A stretch of DNA of 64,000 nt from Gordonia alkaliphila (GCF_023017165.1 NZ_JALKBW010000001.1:2852001-2916000); one strand, 5' to 3'; counted from the first letter of the stretch, positions 41,859-52,441 are shown. Program-made: numbers and translations. Notes: a model not told the origin generated them from the sequence alone.

Positions 41859-42947
41859 TCACCACCCGGCCTTCGAGGTACGACGCAGCAGGATGAAGAA
41901 CACGGGACCGCCGATCAGCGAGGTCAGCATGCCCAGCGGCAGTTCGCCGGCGGTCATGGTGCGGGCCGCCAGGTCGGCGGCGGCGATCGCGAGCGCCCCG
42001 CCGAGCACGGACGCAGGCAGCAGGACGCGATGGCGCGGACCGACCAGCAGCCGCATCACGTGGGGCACGATCAGACCTACGAACATCACGATGCCGGTGA
42101 AGGCCACCGCGCCCGCGGTCAGGATCGCCACCAGGACGATCACCTGGCGTCGCACCAGCTCCACGTTCACGCCGAGTGCGGCGGCCTGGACATCGCCCAG
42201 GGCGAGCAGGTCGAGCTTGTTCACCAGGACCATCGACGCGGCGATCGCGGCGATCACCAGCGGTGCCACCACCTGCACCTGTCCCCAGGTGACGGCCCCG
42301 GCCAACGAGCCGAGCTGCCAGAAGACGATCTGCTCGCGGGTCGCGGTGGAGGCGATTGACGTCAGGTAGGCGATGATGCCGAGCGCGAAGGCGTTCACGG
42401 CGATACCGGTGAGGACGATCATCACCGTCGAGGTGCCGCCGTCGCGCATCGACAGGACGTACACCGCGAACGTGGTGAACAGGCCGAACAGTGCGGCGGC
42501 GCCGGCCACCGCCCAGCCGTTGGTGTCGCTGCCGCCGAGCACGAAAACTAGGCAGGCGCCGACCGCGGCACCCGAGGAGACGCCGATGATGCCCGGCTCG
42601 GCGAGCGGGTTGGCCAGCATGCCCTGGAGCAGGCAGCCGCCGGCGCCGAGCGCTGCGCCCACCAGAATGCCCAGCACGATGCGCGGGAAGCGGGACACCC
42701 ACAGTGCGTCCTCGCCCTGCTGGCTGGGTAGGGGGCCGATGTTCAGATGCCAGTGGTGGGCGATGGAGCCGAGCACCTCGCTCGGGGCGATGCGGATCTG
42801 TCCGGTGCCCGCCGAGATCACGACGACGACGACCAGCAGAAGCAGGGTGGCGGCCAGCACCCAGGCGGCGCGACTCCAGCCGGTCGGCGCACGCAGAGCG
42901 GCTTGCCGCCGGGCGCGCTGCCGGTTGCGGATCGCCGTATCGGTCAC
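41859..42947 (-). CDS. hmuU: heme/iron ABC transporter permease (FecCD/HmuU-like)
   Basis: A 362-residue FecCD-type permease with about 9-10 membrane helices. Family segments are SRFPRIVLGILVGAALGAGGCLLQGMLANPLAEPGIIGVSSGAA and the coupling-helix region AAALGVNVELVRRQ. The GTG at 42947 overlaps the stop of the binding-protein gene (GTGA). The frame runs open for 1.3 kb upstream as a shadow of hmuT and map, so the coupled start is chosen. Confidence 0.9.
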   Translation of the reverse strand: MTDTAIRNRQRARRQAALRAPTGWSRAAWVLAATLLLLVVVVVISAGTGQIRIAPSEVLGSIAHHWHLNIGPLPSQQGEDALWVSRFPRIVLGILVGAALGAGGCLLQGMLANPLAEPGIIGVSSGAAVGACLVFVLGGSDTNGWAVAGAAALFGLFTTFAVYVLSMRDGGTSTVMIVLTGIAVNAFALGIIAYLTSIASTATREQIVFWQLGSLAGAVTWGQVQVVAPLVIAAIAASMVLVNKLDLLALGDVQAAALGVNVELVRRQVIVLVAILTAGAVAFTGIVMFVGLIVPHVMRLLVGPRHRVLLPASVLGGALAIAAADLAARTMTAGELPLGMLTSLIGGPVFFILLRRTSKAGW

Positions 42948-43930
42948 TGGTAGATGGCCTTTCCGAGCGCTTGCAGAACCAGACCGGTATCCGGACCGAA
43001 GGCCAGTAACTGGGTCTCGTCCATGGCGATGATGCGGCGGGCGCGGCCGGCGCGGGTGCCCGCGATGGCGGGCAGTTCGGCCACCTTGTCGATACCGCCG
43101 ACGGTGTCCGCGCCCTGCGTCATCACCAGGATCACGTCGGGGTCGGCGCGCATGAGCGATTCCGAGCTGACCGTGGTGAAGGGGGCGGTCAGGCCGGCCT
43201 CGGTACCCGCGTCCCGGCCGCCGAGCGCTTCGATCAGGTCGTCGGCTCCGGAGTCGGGGCCGGCCAGCAGGATCAAGCGCTCGCCCCGGATGTAGAGGAA
43301 ACCGATGCTGGGATCGCCGGTGGGATCGGGCAGCGACCGTTCGGCGGTCGCGATCTGCTCCTGCGTGCGGCGCACCAGTTTCTCGCCTGCCGCCTCCGCG
43401 CCGAGGGCGGCGGCCACGTCGCGGATCAGCGCGGGGGTGGCGGCCACACTGCGCTCCTCGGTGAAGGACACCACGTCCGCCTGCGTGGCGCGTAGCTGGC
43501 CGAGCACGCCCTTCGGGTTGGCGTCGGTGCCGGCGAGGATGATGGTGGGCTTCTGCGCTAGCACGCGTTCGACGTTGATCGCGTGCCCCGGGTCGGTCAC
43601 CACCGGCAGGTGGTGGACCGACGGGAAGGTGGTGGAGCGGTCGCGGCCGACGAGGTTCGGGCCCAGGCCGAGTGCGTACACGATGGCGCCGAGGGTGCCG
43701 TTGCGGTCGAGGGCGATGATGCGCTCGGCGCGCGGAGCGAAGGCGGGATCGGTCTCCACCGGCACCGGATCGTCGCTCGGCAAGGTCACCACCTGCGGGC
43801 CGTCCTTCAGGTGCGCGGTGGTCGGTGCGGAGCGGTCCTCGACGTTCAGCGGCGCCGTCGTACAGCCTGCAACGAGTGCGACGACCACGGCGAGGAAGAT
43901 TCCCAGCAGGGGGCGACGAGCAGACGGCAC
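42944..43930 (-). CDS. hmuT: heme/iron ABC transporter substrate-binding lipoprotein (HmuT-like)
   Basis: A 328-residue lipoprotein: signal peptide with lipobox VAGC and Cys23, then a class III periplasmic-binding fold. ERIIALDRNGTLGAIVYALGLGPNLVGRDRSTTFP matches the HmuT-type heme-binding proteins of corynebacteria and relatives. It delivers substrate to the HmuU-like permease from the outer membrane face. AAGGAA lies before the ATG. The iron box 58 bases upstream suggests repression by an IdeR/DtxR protein when iron is sufficient. A siderophore or cobalamin substrate is a less likely alternative. Confidence 0.85.
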   Translation of the reverse strand: MPSARRPLLGIFLAVVVALVAGCTTAPLNVEDRSAPTTAHLKDGPQVVTLPSDDPVPVETDPAFAPRAERIIALDRNGTLGAIVYALGLGPNLVGRDRSTTFPSVHHLPVVTDPGHAINVERVLAQKPTIILAGTDANPKGVLGQLRATQADVVSFTEERSVAATPALIRDVAAALGAEAAGEKLVRRTQEQIATAERSLPDPTGDPSIGFLYIRGERLILLAGPDSGADDLIEALGGRDAGTEAGLTAPFTTVSSESLMRADPDVILVMTQGADTVGGIDKVAELPAIAGTRAGRARRIIAMDETQLLAFGPDTGLVLQALGKAIYQ

Positions 43931-43987
43931 GGGGGATTCCTTTGGGCGGGCGGCAGATCCAGCGGCCGGAATGAAGCAGCCGGTGGT

Positions 43988-44006
43988 TTAGGACTACCTT
44001 ACCTAC
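43988..44006 (-). promoter_or_regulatory. candidate iron box upstream of hmuTUV
   Basis: TTAGGACTACCTTACCTAC matches the IdeR consensus at 13 of 19 positions with both outer half-sites well kept (TTAGG and ACCTA). It lies between hmuT and map and also reaches the -35 region of map. Confidence 0.55.
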
Positions 44007-44036
44007 CCTTTGTACCGACCCGTAGAATGGGTTGAC

Positions 44037-44900
44037 ATGACCGTTCGTGCCCCTCTGCAGCCCGGAGTCGTCGCCCCGACACTGTCGGTGCCCTCCGCCA
44101 TCGCCCGTCCCGAGTACGCCTGGAAGGCGACCGTTCAAGAGGGCAGTGAGCCGTGGGTGCAGACCCCGGAGACCATCGAAAAGGTTCGGGTAGCTGGCAA
44201 GATCGCGGCGAACGCGTTGGCCGAGGCCGGTCGCGCGGTGGCCCCCGGCGTCACCACCGATGCGCTCGACCGGATCGTGCACGAGTACCTGATCGACCAC
44301 GGCGCCTACCCGTCGACGCTGGGTTACAAGGGCTTCCCGAAATCGTGTTGCACCTCACTCAACGAGGTGATCTGCCACGGCATCCCCGACTCCACGGTGA
44401 TCGAGGACGGGGACATCGTGAACATCGACGTGACCGCGTACCTCGACGGCGCGCACGGCGACACCAACGCGACCTTCTTGGCGGGCGACGTGTCCACCGA
44501 GCACCGGGACCTGGTGGAACGCACCCGCATCGCCACCGAACGGGCGATCAAGGCGGTTCGCCCGGGCCGCGAACTCAACGTCGTGGGCCGCGTGATCGAG
44601 GCCTACGCTCATCGTTTCGGCTACCAGGTGGTGCGTGACTTCACCGGGCACGGCATCGGTGAGACGTTCCACAACGGCATGATCGTGCTGCACTACGACC
44701 AGCCCGACGTCGACACGATCCTCGAGCCGGGCATGGTCTTCACCATCGAGCCGATGATCAATCTGGGCGGTCTGGACTGGGAGCAGTGGGACGACGACTG
44801 GACCGTGGTGACCACCGACCGCAAGTGGACGGCGCAGTTCGAGCACACCCTGGTCGTCACCGACACCGGCTCGGAGATCCTCACCCTGCCCGACGCGTGA
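44037..44900 (+). CDS. map: methionine aminopeptidase (type I, N-terminally extended)
   Basis: A 287-residue metalloprotease that removes the initiator methionine. The catalytic pita-bread domain begins near residue 45; metal ligands fall in [34 protein letters not shown] and the late EHTLVVTD. The 40-residue extension with Pro-rich segments resembles MapB of mycobacteria. TAGAAT ends 8 bases before the ATG, a leaderless layout. Confidence 0.95.
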   Translation: MTVRAPLQPGVVAPTLSVPSAIARPEYAWKATVQEGSEPWVQTPETIEKVRVAGKIAANALAEAGRAVAPGVTTDALDRIVHEYLIDHGAYPSTLGYKGFPKSCCTSLNEVICHGIPDSTVIEDGDIVNIDVTAYLDGAHGDTNATFLAGDVSTEHRDLVERTRIATERAIKAVRPGRELNVVGRVIEAYAHRFGYQVVRDFTGHGIGETFHNGMIVLHYDQPDVDTILEPGMVFTIEPMINLGGLDWEQWDDDWTVVTTDRKWTAQFEHTLVVTDTGSEILTLPDA

Positions 44901-44901
44901 G

Positions 44902-45984
44902 GTGCGCGCCGCGGTGAAGGTCGATGTCGTCGTCATCGGGGCCGGACAGGCCGGGCTGTCGGCGGGTTTCCATCTCGCCCGACGCGGGTTCGTTCCCGTC
45001 GGCACCGGTACCGGCGAGCCGACGTTCGCGATCCTCGACGCCGGCAGCGGTCCCGGCGGGGCGTGGCGGCACCGGTGGGAGAGTCTGCGGATGTCGACGG
45101 TGAACGGCATCTTCGATCTGCCGGACTTCCCGAAACCGCCGATCGACCCGTGCGAGCCCAGCCGGGATGCGGTGCCCCGCTACTTCGCCGACTTCGAAGC
45201 CCACAGCGAGCTACCGATCCGGCGGCCGGTCACGGTCACCGCGGTGCGCCGCGTCGACGACGATCACGACGGTGATCTCCGGGTCGAGACGTCCGCGGGC
45301 ACGTGGACGGCGCGCGCGATCATCAACGCCACCGGCACCTTCAACAATCCGGTGCTGCCCGAGTACCCCGGGCACGACCGCTTCCTCGGTCGCCAGCTGC
45401 ACTCGCGGGACTACGTCGACGCCGACGCGTTCACCGGGCAGCAGGTGGGCGTGGTGGGCGGCGGGATCTCGGCGCTGCAGCAACTGGCGGAGATCTCGCG
45501 GGTCGCCACGGTGCACTGGTACACCCGCCGCGAGCCGGTCTTCCTCGACGGCGACTTCCGCCCCGAGGTGGAGGGGCGGGAGACCATCGCCAAGGTGACC
45601 GCCGACGTCGTCGCCGGCCGGCCGCTCTCCAGCGTGGTGAGTTACACCGGGCTGCTGTGGACGCCGTACGCGATCGACGCCGCCGGTCGCGGCGCGCTGG
45701 ATCGCCGCCCCATGTTCACCGCACTCGAACCCGGCGGCGTACGGGAGGCCGACGGCTCGTTCACCGCGCTCGACACGGTGCTGTGGGCCACCGGCTACCG
45801 CGCCGACCTGAAACACCTGGACCCGCTGGGGTTGCGCAACGAACTCGGCGGCATCGCGGTCGACGGCACGCGCGTGCGCGACGAGCCGCGCGTGCACCTC
45901 ATCGGTTTCGGCCCGTCGGCCTCCACAGTCGGTGCCAATCGGGCCGGTCGCGGTGCCGCCCGCGAGGTGGCCCGCAGGCTCTAG
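44902..45984 (+). CDS. FAD-dependent monooxygenase-like oxidoreductase
   Basis: A 360-residue two-dinucleotide-fold flavoprotein: GAGQAGLSAGFHLARRG binds FAD, SGPGGAWRHRWESLRM resembles the flavin monooxygenase core, GVVGGGISALQQLAE binds NADPH, and DTVLWATGYRAD is the late family motif. It may oxidise sulfur or nitrogen compounds, or act as a ferredoxin/siderophore oxidoreductase; the substrate is unknown. Its GTG start lies 1 base after the map stop. A start at GTG 44914 is equally possible. The 3' end overlaps the kinase gene on the other strand by 4 bases. Confidence 0.82.
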   Translation: MRAAVKVDVVVIGAGQAGLSAGFHLARRGFVPVGTGTGEPTFAILDAGSGPGGAWRHRWESLRMSTVNGIFDLPDFPKPPIDPCEPSRDAVPRYFADFEAHSELPIRRPVTVTAVRRVDDDHDGDLRVETSAGTWTARAIINATGTFNNPVLPEYPGHDRFLGRQLHSRDYVDADAFTGQQVGVVGGGISALQQLAEISRVATVHWYTRREPVFLDGDFRPEVEGRETIAKVTADVVAGRPLSSVVSYTGLLWTPYAIDAAGRGALDRRPMFTALEPGGVREADGSFTALDTVLWATGYRADLKHLDPLGLRNELGGIAVDGTRVRDEPRVHLIGFGPSASTVGANRAGRGAAREVARRL

Positions 45985-47360
45985 GAGAGTTCGTCGCCGA
46001 CGCAGAGGGTGGAGACGGCGGCGCTGGTGCGGCCGGTGGCCTGCTCGGACCGGGTCACCGCCGACTGCGATGCCTGCGCCCGGGTCTCGCCTGCGGCGGC
46101 GTAGTAGCCGAAATCGGTGGCCGAGGTCCCGGTGGCGTGCGCGACGGCCGCGCAGCCGGACGTGAAGGTGACGTGGCCCCAGGAATCGTCGTAGCCGTGG
46201 GTGGCCGCCGCCGCCAGCAGTGCCGAGGTGCTGTCGTAGTTCTTGAACCGGACGACCCGGCCCTCCGGACTCACCACCAGACCCCAGACCTCGCTGGGCG
46301 CCGCGCTGGTGCTGGGCGTGACGCGCACGGTACTGGTCGCGGCGGCGGGCGGGTCGCCGCCGCCGTCGTCGCGCGTGGCCAGCACGATCGCGGCGATGAT
46401 GACCCCGAGTCCGATCACGATGGTGAGCGCCGACAGCGCCAGCGTCGCGGTGGAACGACGGGACGAGGCCGCCGGCGGCGCCGGCGGGAGCGGCGGCTCG
46501 GTGAGGCCGGGGACCGGCCCGACGCGCGTGTGCCGCCGCGTCGGCCGTCCGTGCCCGGCCAGGGCGGCGGCGAACTCGCGGCACGACGGATACCGCTGGG
46601 CCGGATCCTTCGCCAGCGCGCGGGCGAAGACCTCGTCGAGGTAGGCGAGGGCGGGGTCGGCGGCGCTGATCGACGGCGGTTCCCCGTGCAGGTGGGCGTG
46701 CAACAGGGCCGCGGGGGACTGGCCGGCGTACGGCGGGCGCCCGGTGAGCAACTCGTAGGCGGTGCATGCCAGCGAGTACTGGTCGGCGGCCGGACCGCTG
46801 CCGTGCGGGCCCGCGGTCTCCGGGGCCGCGTAGGCGAGGGTGCCGACGAACGAGCCGGCCGCGGTCAGCGACGTCGCCCCGGCGAGTCGGGCGATGCCGA
46901 AGTCGAGGACGGTGACCCGATCGATCTCGCCGTCGGGGCGGCGCGTCACCATCAGGTTGCCCGGCTTGACGTCGCGGTGCACCACGCCGCGGGCGTGCGC
47001 GTAGTCGAGGGCTTCGCCGGCCTGCCGGGCGATCTCGGCCACCTGCGGCACCGGGAGGCGGCCGATGCCGGACAGGTCGCGGCCCTGCAGGTACTGCATG
47101 GTGAACCAGGGGCGGTCGTCGGTGATGCCGTGGTGGTAGACGGTGACGATGCCGGGATGGTCGAGCGAGGCGATGGTGCGGGCCTCCGCGGCGAACCGGG
47201 CGGCGAAGTCGCCGTCGGCATCGAGGTTGAGCACCTTGAGGGCCTCGCGGCGGCCGAGGTGCGGGTTGACCACGAGGAACACTCTCCCCATGCCGCCTCG
47301 GCCGAGCTCGGACTGCACGTCGTAGCCGGCGAAGGCGCGGCCGGGCACCGGACCGGTCAT
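45981..47360 (-). CDS. receptor-type serine/threonine protein kinase with extracytoplasmic DUF4189-like domain
   Basis: A 459-residue Hanks-type kinase. The N-terminal kinase domain has the glycine loop LGRGGMGRV, ALKVLN (ATP lysine), HRDVKPGNL and DFGIARLAG, followed by the activation segment with GSFVGTLAYAAPE. One membrane helix lies near residues 305-327. The outer C-terminal region of about 110 residues has WGLVVSPEGR, DSWGHVTFTSGCAAVAHA and FGYYAAAGETRAQA, resembling DUF4189 domains with two cysteines. AGGAGGAAA precedes the ATG. The signal sensed is unknown; the role could be cell-wall or redox sensing. Confidence 0.9.
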   Translation of the reverse strand: MTGPVPGRAFAGYDVQSELGRGGMGRVFLVVNPHLGRREALKVLNLDADGDFAARFAAEARTIASLDHPGIVTVYHHGITDDRPWFTMQYLQGRDLSGIGRLPVPQVAEIARQAGEALDYAHARGVVHRDVKPGNLMVTRRPDGEIDRVTVLDFGIARLAGATSLTAAGSFVGTLAYAAPETAGPHGSGPAADQYSLACTAYELLTGRPPYAGQSPAALLHAHLHGEPPSISAADPALAYLDEVFARALAKDPAQRYPSCREFAAALAGHGRPTRRHTRVGPVPGLTEPPLPPAPPAASSRRSTATLALSALTIVIGLGVIIAAIVLATRDDGGGDPPAAATSTVRVTPSTSAAPSEVWGLVVSPEGRVVRFKNYDSTSALLAAAATHGYDDSWGHVTFTSGCAAVAHATGTSATDFGYYAAAGETRAQASQSAVTRSEQATGRTSAAVSTLCVGDELS

Positions 47361-47425
47361 CTACTTTCCTCCTGCTTCGGCGTGAACGAGGCTGATGATA
47401 TCGGTGACCCCCTAAGCTGGCTGTC

Positions 47426-48253
47426 GTGGAATCGGAACATCTGAAGGTAGAGCACGACGGACTGGTTTTCGACGTACACCGCAGCGGCCCGCCCCGGGGC
47501 CCGTGGGTGGTGCTGCTCCACGGCTTTCCGGTGAACTCGAGTTGCTACGACGCGGTGCTGCCGCGCGTGCACGACGCCGGGCTGCGCACCCTGACCATCG
47601 ACCAGCGCGGTTACAGCCCGGGCGCCCGACCGGAGGCGGTCGAGGACTATCGCTTGGACACGCTGGTCGACGACGTGCTCGGGGTCCTCGGACACCTGAA
47701 CATCGCCTACTCGATGCTCGTCGGACACGACTGGGGCGGCATCGTCGCCTGGCATCTGGCCGCCAAACATCCCGAGCACTTCACCGGTCTGGTGGCGATC
47801 AGCACCGGGCATCCGTCGGCGATGGCCGCGGCGCTCGCCGAGGGCGACGATCAGCGCACCCGCTCGGCCTACATCAAGAACTTCGTGGCCGACGGCGCCG
47901 AGGCGGTGCTGTCCGCGCGCAACGGCGTGATGCTGCGGCGCGCGGGTGTGCACGCCGACGAACTGGGCCCGATCCTGGCCCCGGACGGGCTGCGCGGACC
48001 GCTGAACTGGTATCGCGCCAACTTCACCGGCGACATCGCGAAGACGCTGGCCTGCCCGCCGGTGGAGGTGCCCACCACCATGCTGTGGAGCGACGCCGAC
48101 GCCGCGCTGGGCCGGGAGCAGGCCGAGATGAGCGGCCGTTTCGTCTACTCCGACTTCCGATTCTCGGAACTGGCCGGCGTCGATCATTGGGTGCCGCAGC
48201 GCACCCCGGAGGCGGTGGCCAGCGAGATCGCGCTGCGGTCGGCCCAATTCTGA
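47426..48253 (+). CDS. alpha/beta hydrolase, epoxide-hydrolase-like
   Basis: A 275-residue alpha/beta fold enzyme. The oxyanion segment is VLLHGFPVNS, the nucleophile elbow GHDWGGIVAWH with an aspartate nucleophile (as in epoxide hydrolases and dehalogenases rather than a serine), and the acid/histidine part lies in MLWSDADAALG and GVDHWVPQ. The substrate is unknown. TAAGCT ends 7 bases before GTG 47426. It converges with the mycothione reductase gene. Confidence 0.85.
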   Translation: MESEHLKVEHDGLVFDVHRSGPPRGPWVVLLHGFPVNSSCYDAVLPRVHDAGLRTLTIDQRGYSPGARPEAVEDYRLDTLVDDVLGVLGHLNIAYSMLVGHDWGGIVAWHLAAKHPEHFTGLVAISTGHPSAMAAALAEGDDQRTRSAYIKNFVADGAEAVLSARNGVMLRRAGVHADELGPILAPDGLRGPLNWYRANFTGDIAKTLACPPVEVPTTMLWSDADAALGREQAEMSGRFVYSDFRFSELAGVDHWVPQRTPEAVASEIALRSAQF

Positions 48254-48273
48254 CGGTCAGCCGGGGCTGACGG

Positions 48274-49677
48274 TCAGTCCAGTTCGAGTCCGAGGAGGGC
48301 GTTCTCCAGGACCTCGGGCAGCGCCGGATGGATCCAGTACTGGCCCCGGGCCATGTCCGCCGCGCCCAGCCCGAAGGACATCGCCTGAATGGCAGGCTGA
48401 ATGATCGACGACGCCTGCGCGCCCAGGATGTGCACCCCGAGCAGCAGCCCGGTGTTGCGGTCGGCGATCACCTTGCAGAAGCCGACGGTGTCTTCCATCG
48501 CCCAGCCGTAGGCGACGTCGCCGTAGGCCTGCACCTTCACCGTGATGTCGTATCCGGCGGCGACCGCCTGATCCTGGGTGAGACCGACCGTGGCCACCTG
48601 GGGGCGGGTGAAGACGGCGGCGGGCACGTACTGGTGCGCGAAGGTGTCCAGGTTCTCGCCGTCCCAGCCCTTGAGCAGATTGGCCTGCACCACGCGCTGT
48701 TCCTGATTGGCGACGTGCTTGAGCTGATACGGCGACGACACGTCGCCCAGCGCCCAGACGCCCCGCGCGGCGGTGCGGCCGTGTTCGTCGGTCGACACCC
48801 GGCCGTCGTCGGTCAGTTCCAGGCCGATGGTGTCCAGGGCCAGCCGGTCGCCGTTGGGCGTGCGGCCGGTGGCCACCAGCAGGACGTCGACGTCGAGATG
48901 TGAGCCGTCCTTGCAGACCAGGCGCACGCCGCCGCCGGGCAGCGAGGCGGCGGCGGCGATGTCGGTGTTGAGCCGGACGTCCCACTGCTCGCTGACGACC
49001 TCGGTGAACCGGGTGCTCAGCTCGGTGTCGAGCTTGCGCAGGAGTCGCGGTCCGCGCGCGATGATCGACACCTGCGTGCCGAGACCGGCGAAGACGTGGG
49101 CGAACTCGCTCGCGATGTAGCCGCTGCCCAGGATCGCCATGGTGCCGGGCAGTTCCGGCAGCCGCATCACGTCGTCGTTGGTGTAGTAGCGCACCCCCGA
49201 CTCGGCGATCACGTCCGGGATCTGCGGGCGGGCGCCGGCGGCGATGACCACCTCGGTGGCCAGCACCACGTCGCCGTCCGCGGTGACCAGGCGGTACCGA
49301 CCGGCCTCGGCGTCGCGGCCGTCGAAGAGCACGTGCGAGGAGTAGACGGTGATGTTGTCGCAGTCCTCGATGCGGTAGCGCTTGCCGCCCGCGGAGATCG
49401 GGTCGATGCGTCCGAACACGCGGTCGACGATGTCGGGCCACCGGACGGTGGCGGGTGCGGTGTCGAGGTTGTAGGTGCCGGCGCCGGCGATCGCTTCGGC
49501 GACGTCGGCAGCGTAGACGAACATCTTGGTCGGGATACAGCCCACGTTCAGGCAGGTCCCGCCGTAGATGCTCTCCTCGAAGATCGCGATGGAGGTCTGC
49601 GCGAACCGGTCGTCGGGCAGCGAGTTGCCGCTGCCGGAACCGATGATCGCGAGGTCGACCAGCTGCGGTGCGCTCAT
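48274..49677 (-). CDS. mtr: mycothione reductase
   Basis: A 467-residue flavoprotein disulfide reductase that regenerates mycothiol from its disulfide with NADPH. It shows the FAD loop IIGSGSGNS, the redox disulfide in [15 protein letters not shown] (Cys42 and Cys47), [15 protein letters not shown] for [24 protein letters not shown] and the C-terminal [16 protein letters not shown] with the catalytic His. The variant FVYAADVA after CIPTK fits Mtr better than lipoamide dehydrogenase. ATG overlaps the stop of the hydrolase gene (ATGA). Mycothiol is restricted to Actinobacteria, which supports the host assignment. Confidence 0.94.
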   Translation of the reverse strand: MSAPQLVDLAIIGSGSGNSLPDDRFAQTSIAIFEESIYGGTCLNVGCIPTKMFVYAADVAEAIAGAGTYNLDTAPATVRWPDIVDRVFGRIDPISAGGKRYRIEDCDNITVYSSHVLFDGRDAEAGRYRLVTADGDVVLATEVVIAAGARPQIPDVIAESGVRYYTNDDVMRLPELPGTMAILGSGYIASEFAHVFAGLGTQVSIIARGPRLLRKLDTELSTRFTEVVSEQWDVRLNTDIAAAASLPGGGVRLVCKDGSHLDVDVLLVATGRTPNGDRLALDTIGLELTDDGRVSTDEHGRTAARGVWALGDVSSPYQLKHVANQEQRVVQANLLKGWDGENLDTFAHQYVPAAVFTRPQVATVGLTQDQAVAAGYDITVKVQAYGDVAYGWAMEDTVGFCKVIADRNTGLLLGVHILGAQASSIIQPAIQAMSFGLGAADMARGQYWIHPALPEVLENALLGLELD

Positions 49678-50747
49678 CGGGCCGCCTCCACGTCGGCGGT
49701 GTGGTCGATCTGGGCGGGCCGGTCGATGTGGGCGGCCAGCCAATCGCCGACCACGGCGTAGGCATGCTCGCGCGGATCCCGCAGGGACAGGAACACGTCG
49801 TGCCGGGCGTCTTCGATCGCCACCGACAGCACGTGGCGGCCCAGGAACGGCGACCAGCGAGCGATGTGGTTCACGTCGAGCACGCAGTCGGCGGTATCGA
49901 CGGCGACGTCGTAGTTCTTCCGGAAGCGGGTCTTGTCCGACCGCAGCGACAGCACCGGGACGCCGACGTCGATACCGGCGTGCACAGCGAGGTGGCCCTT
50001 GCGGACCGCGCTGAGCCAGCCGAAACGCGGGCCGAAGCCGCCCAGCGGCTTGCGTTCGAGGTCGTAGGACCATTCGCCGTGGGCCGACTCGTGCAGGCTC
50101 TCGCCGTAGGAAGCGGACAGTTCGCGGGGAACCGGAGCGGTGCCGCGCAGGCGCCCCAGGACCGACAGTGCGCGGGCGGCGGCACCGGTGCGCAGCACGG
50201 CCTCGCCCTGCAGATCGAGCCAGGGGCTGTTGAGGACCAGGCCGCTGACCTGCGCATGCCGGGCCGGGTTGGTGCGACGCAGCCGGTCCAGCCACAGCGG
50301 CGTCACCAGGCCGCCGGTGGAATGGCCGACGACGACCACCCGGTCGGGTCCGCCCGCCTCGGCGAGCTCCCCGGTGACGATGTCCAGCGACGCGTCGAGT
50401 TCCTCGTCGTAGACCGCGAGGTCGGAGACGTAGTGCGGGGTGTGGTGCGCGGTCAACGATCGCCCGCACTTGCGCAGGTCTAGCGCGTAGAAGGCGTATC
50501 CGCGGTCGGCGAAGAACTCGGCGAGCTCGGTCTGGAAGAAGTAGTCGGTGAAGCCGTGCACATACAGCACCGCGCCGTTCGGGGCCGGGACGGTGCCGGA
50601 CTGACGGACCAGCGTCGCGCTGATCGGGTCTTCGCCGTCGGGATCCGGCCCAAGGGGCAGGGTCAGCATCTCGTACTGGTCCAGGAACTGGTCGGGGCGC
50701 CAATGATGCGCGGGCCCCTCGGTGCGGGAGGAATCGGTAACGCTCAC
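49674..50747 (-). CDS. alpha/beta hydrolase (serine hydrolase, lysophospholipase-like)
   Basis: A 357-residue protein with [25 protein letters not shown], a LDLRKCGRS loop, the nucleophile elbow [10 protein letters not shown] (serine), a charged lid region and a late [10 protein letters not shown] with the His. It resembles the S33/lysophospholipase group; the same gene precedes mtr in mycobacteria (Rv2854 family, from memory). TAGTGT ends 7 bases before the GTG start at 50747, a leaderless layout. It is the first gene of a unit with mtr and diverges from mqo. Confidence 0.86.
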   Translation of the reverse strand: MSVTDSSRTEGPAHHWRPDQFLDQYEMLTLPLGPDPDGEDPISATLVRQSGTVPAPNGAVLYVHGFTDYFFQTELAEFFADRGYAFYALDLRKCGRSLTAHHTPHYVSDLAVYDEELDASLDIVTGELAEAGGPDRVVVVGHSTGGLVTPLWLDRLRRTNPARHAQVSGLVLNSPWLDLQGEAVLRTGAAARALSVLGRLRGTAPVPRELSASYGESLHESAHGEWSYDLERKPLGGFGPRFGWLSAVRKGHLAVHAGIDVGVPVLSLRSDKTRFRKNYDVAVDTADCVLDVNHIARWSPFLGRHVLSVAIEDARHDVFLSLRDPREHAYAVVGDWLAAHIDRPAQIDHTADVEAAR

Positions 50748-50904
50748 GGCCTACACACTAGTTAGGGGCGTGCGCCAGGGTCGTTCGGCGTGTCATGCAT
50801 CCCACAATTGCACTGCCGATTCGAGCGAGATGGTGCTCATGGTGGAGAATACCGAGGAGCGAACCCGGACGAAGCGGTCGGGCGGTGGAGGAAGTGAGCA
50901 TTTC

Positions 50905-52416
50905 GTGGCGCAGAAGGTGATCAGGACAGACGTAGCGCTGGTCGGAGCAGGCATCATGAGCGCGACGCTCGGAGCCCTGCTGCGCCAGTTGGAGCCGAGC
51001 TGGTCCATCAGCCTCTTCGAGCGCCTGGATGCGGCCGCCGCCGAGAGCAGCGATCCGTGGAACAACGCCGGCACCGGTCACTCGGCGCTGTGCGAGCTGA
51101 ACTACACGCCGATGGGCGCCGACGGTCAGATCGACATCACCAAGGCCCTCAACATCAACGAGCAGTTCCAGCAGTCGCGCCAGTTCTGGGCGCACGGCGT
51201 CGACAACGGCGTGCTCGGCGCGCCCGACGAGTTCATCAACCCCATCCCGCACGTCGCCTTCGCACACGGCGACAGCGGCGTCGACTACCTGGGCAAGCGC
51301 CACGCCGCCCTGGCCGGTCACACGCTGTTCGAAGCCATGGAGTACATCACCGACGAGGCGACCTTCGCCGACCGGCTGCCGCTGATGGCCAAGGGTCGCG
51401 ACTACTCCGATCCGGTCGCCCTCAACTGGTACACCGAGGGCACCGACGTCGACTTCGGCGCGCTGACGCAGCAGCTGCTCAACTTCGTCGGGCGCGACGC
51501 GTCCCTGTACTTCGGGCACGACGTCCGGAATCTGACGCAGCAGAGCGACGGCAGCTGGGTCGTCAAGGTCCGCAACACCCGCAGCGGTGAGACCTTCCGC
51601 GTCGAAGCCAAGTTCGTCTTCGTCGGCGCCGGCGGCGGTGCGCTGCATCTGCTGCAGAAGTCGGGCATCCCCGAGGCCAAGGGCTTCGGCGGGTTCCCGG
51701 TCAGCGGCGAGTTCTTCCGCTGCACCAACCCCGATCTCATCGCCGAGCACTCGGCCAAGGTCTACGGCCAGGCCGCCGTCGGTGCGCCGCCGATGTCGGT
51801 GCCGCACCTGGACACCCGCGTGATCAACCATCAGAAGGGTCTGCTGTTCGGCCCGTACGCCGGCTGGTCGCCCAAGTTCCTCAAGACCGGCGGCATCATG
51901 GACCTGCCGAAGTCGGTGAAGCCGGGCAACCTGCTGCCGATGATGTCGATCGCGCCGAAGGAGTTCGGCCTGCTCAAGTACCTGATCGGTGAGCTGGCCG
52001 CCAGCCCGGCCGACCGCGTCAAGACGCTGTCCGAGTTCGTGCCGGAGGCCACCGGCGGCGACTGGGAGATGATCACCGCCGGCCAGCGCGTCCAGGTGAT
52101 CCGCGGCCAGGGCGCCAAGGGCAACCTGGAGTTCGGTACCGCGGTGGTGGCTGCGGGCGACGGCACCATCGCCGGCCTGCTCGGCGCCTCCCCGGGCGCG
52201 TCGACCGCCGTGCCCGCGATGATCTCGGTGCTGCAGCAGTGCTTCGGCGACCGGTTCGACGGCTGGCAGGGCAAGCTCACCGAGATGATCCCGTCGTACG
52301 GCCAGAAGCTCAACGACAATCCGGCGCTCTTCCGCCAGATGTGGGACTGGACCAACCGCAGCCTCGAGCTGACCGGTCGGGGCGGGCGGCACGCGGCACC
52401 GGAACAGACGGACTGA
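50905..52416 (+). CDS. mqo: malate:quinone oxidoreductase
   Basis: A 503-residue FAD enzyme that oxidises malate and passes electrons to menaquinone, joining the TCA cycle to respiration at the membrane. Landmarks are [82 protein letters not shown] and [13 protein letters not shown] use GTG 50905, with GGAGGAA at 50887-50893 and a length near that of the corynebacterial enzyme; ATGs at 50830 and 50839 would add 22-25 unrelated residues. Confidence 0.94.
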   Translation: MAQKVIRTDVALVGAGIMSATLGALLRQLEPSWSISLFERLDAAAAESSDPWNNAGTGHSALCELNYTPMGADGQIDITKALNINEQFQQSRQFWAHGVDNGVLGAPDEFINPIPHVAFAHGDSGVDYLGKRHAALAGHTLFEAMEYITDEATFADRLPLMAKGRDYSDPVALNWYTEGTDVDFGALTQQLLNFVGRDASLYFGHDVRNLTQQSDGSWVVKVRNTRSGETFRVEAKFVFVGAGGGALHLLQKSGIPEAKGFGGFPVSGEFFRCTNPDLIAEHSAKVYGQAAVGAPPMSVPHLDTRVINHQKGLLFGPYAGWSPKFLKTGGIMDLPKSVKPGNLLPMMSIAPKEFGLLKYLIGELAASPADRVKTLSEFVPEATGGDWEMITAGQRVQVIRGQGAKGNLEFGTAVVAAGDGTIAGLLGASPGASTAVPAMISVLQQCFGDRFDGWQGKLTEMIPSYGQKLNDNPALFRQMWDWTNRSLELTGRGGRHAAPEQTD

Positions 52417-52441
52417 TCCAGCGGGCGGGAGGTGACGCGAC

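Noticed and set aside
42948..44300. Upstream extension of the permease frame (to 813 codons)
   Set aside because: The extension is antisense or out-of-frame to hmuT and map; the GTG at 42947 overlaps the hmuT stop as in coupled operons.
45303..47444. Plus-strand open frame of 713 codons across the monooxygenase and kinase genes
   Set aside because: It overlaps two well-supported genes in another frame/strand and has Arg/Gly-biased composition without any motif.
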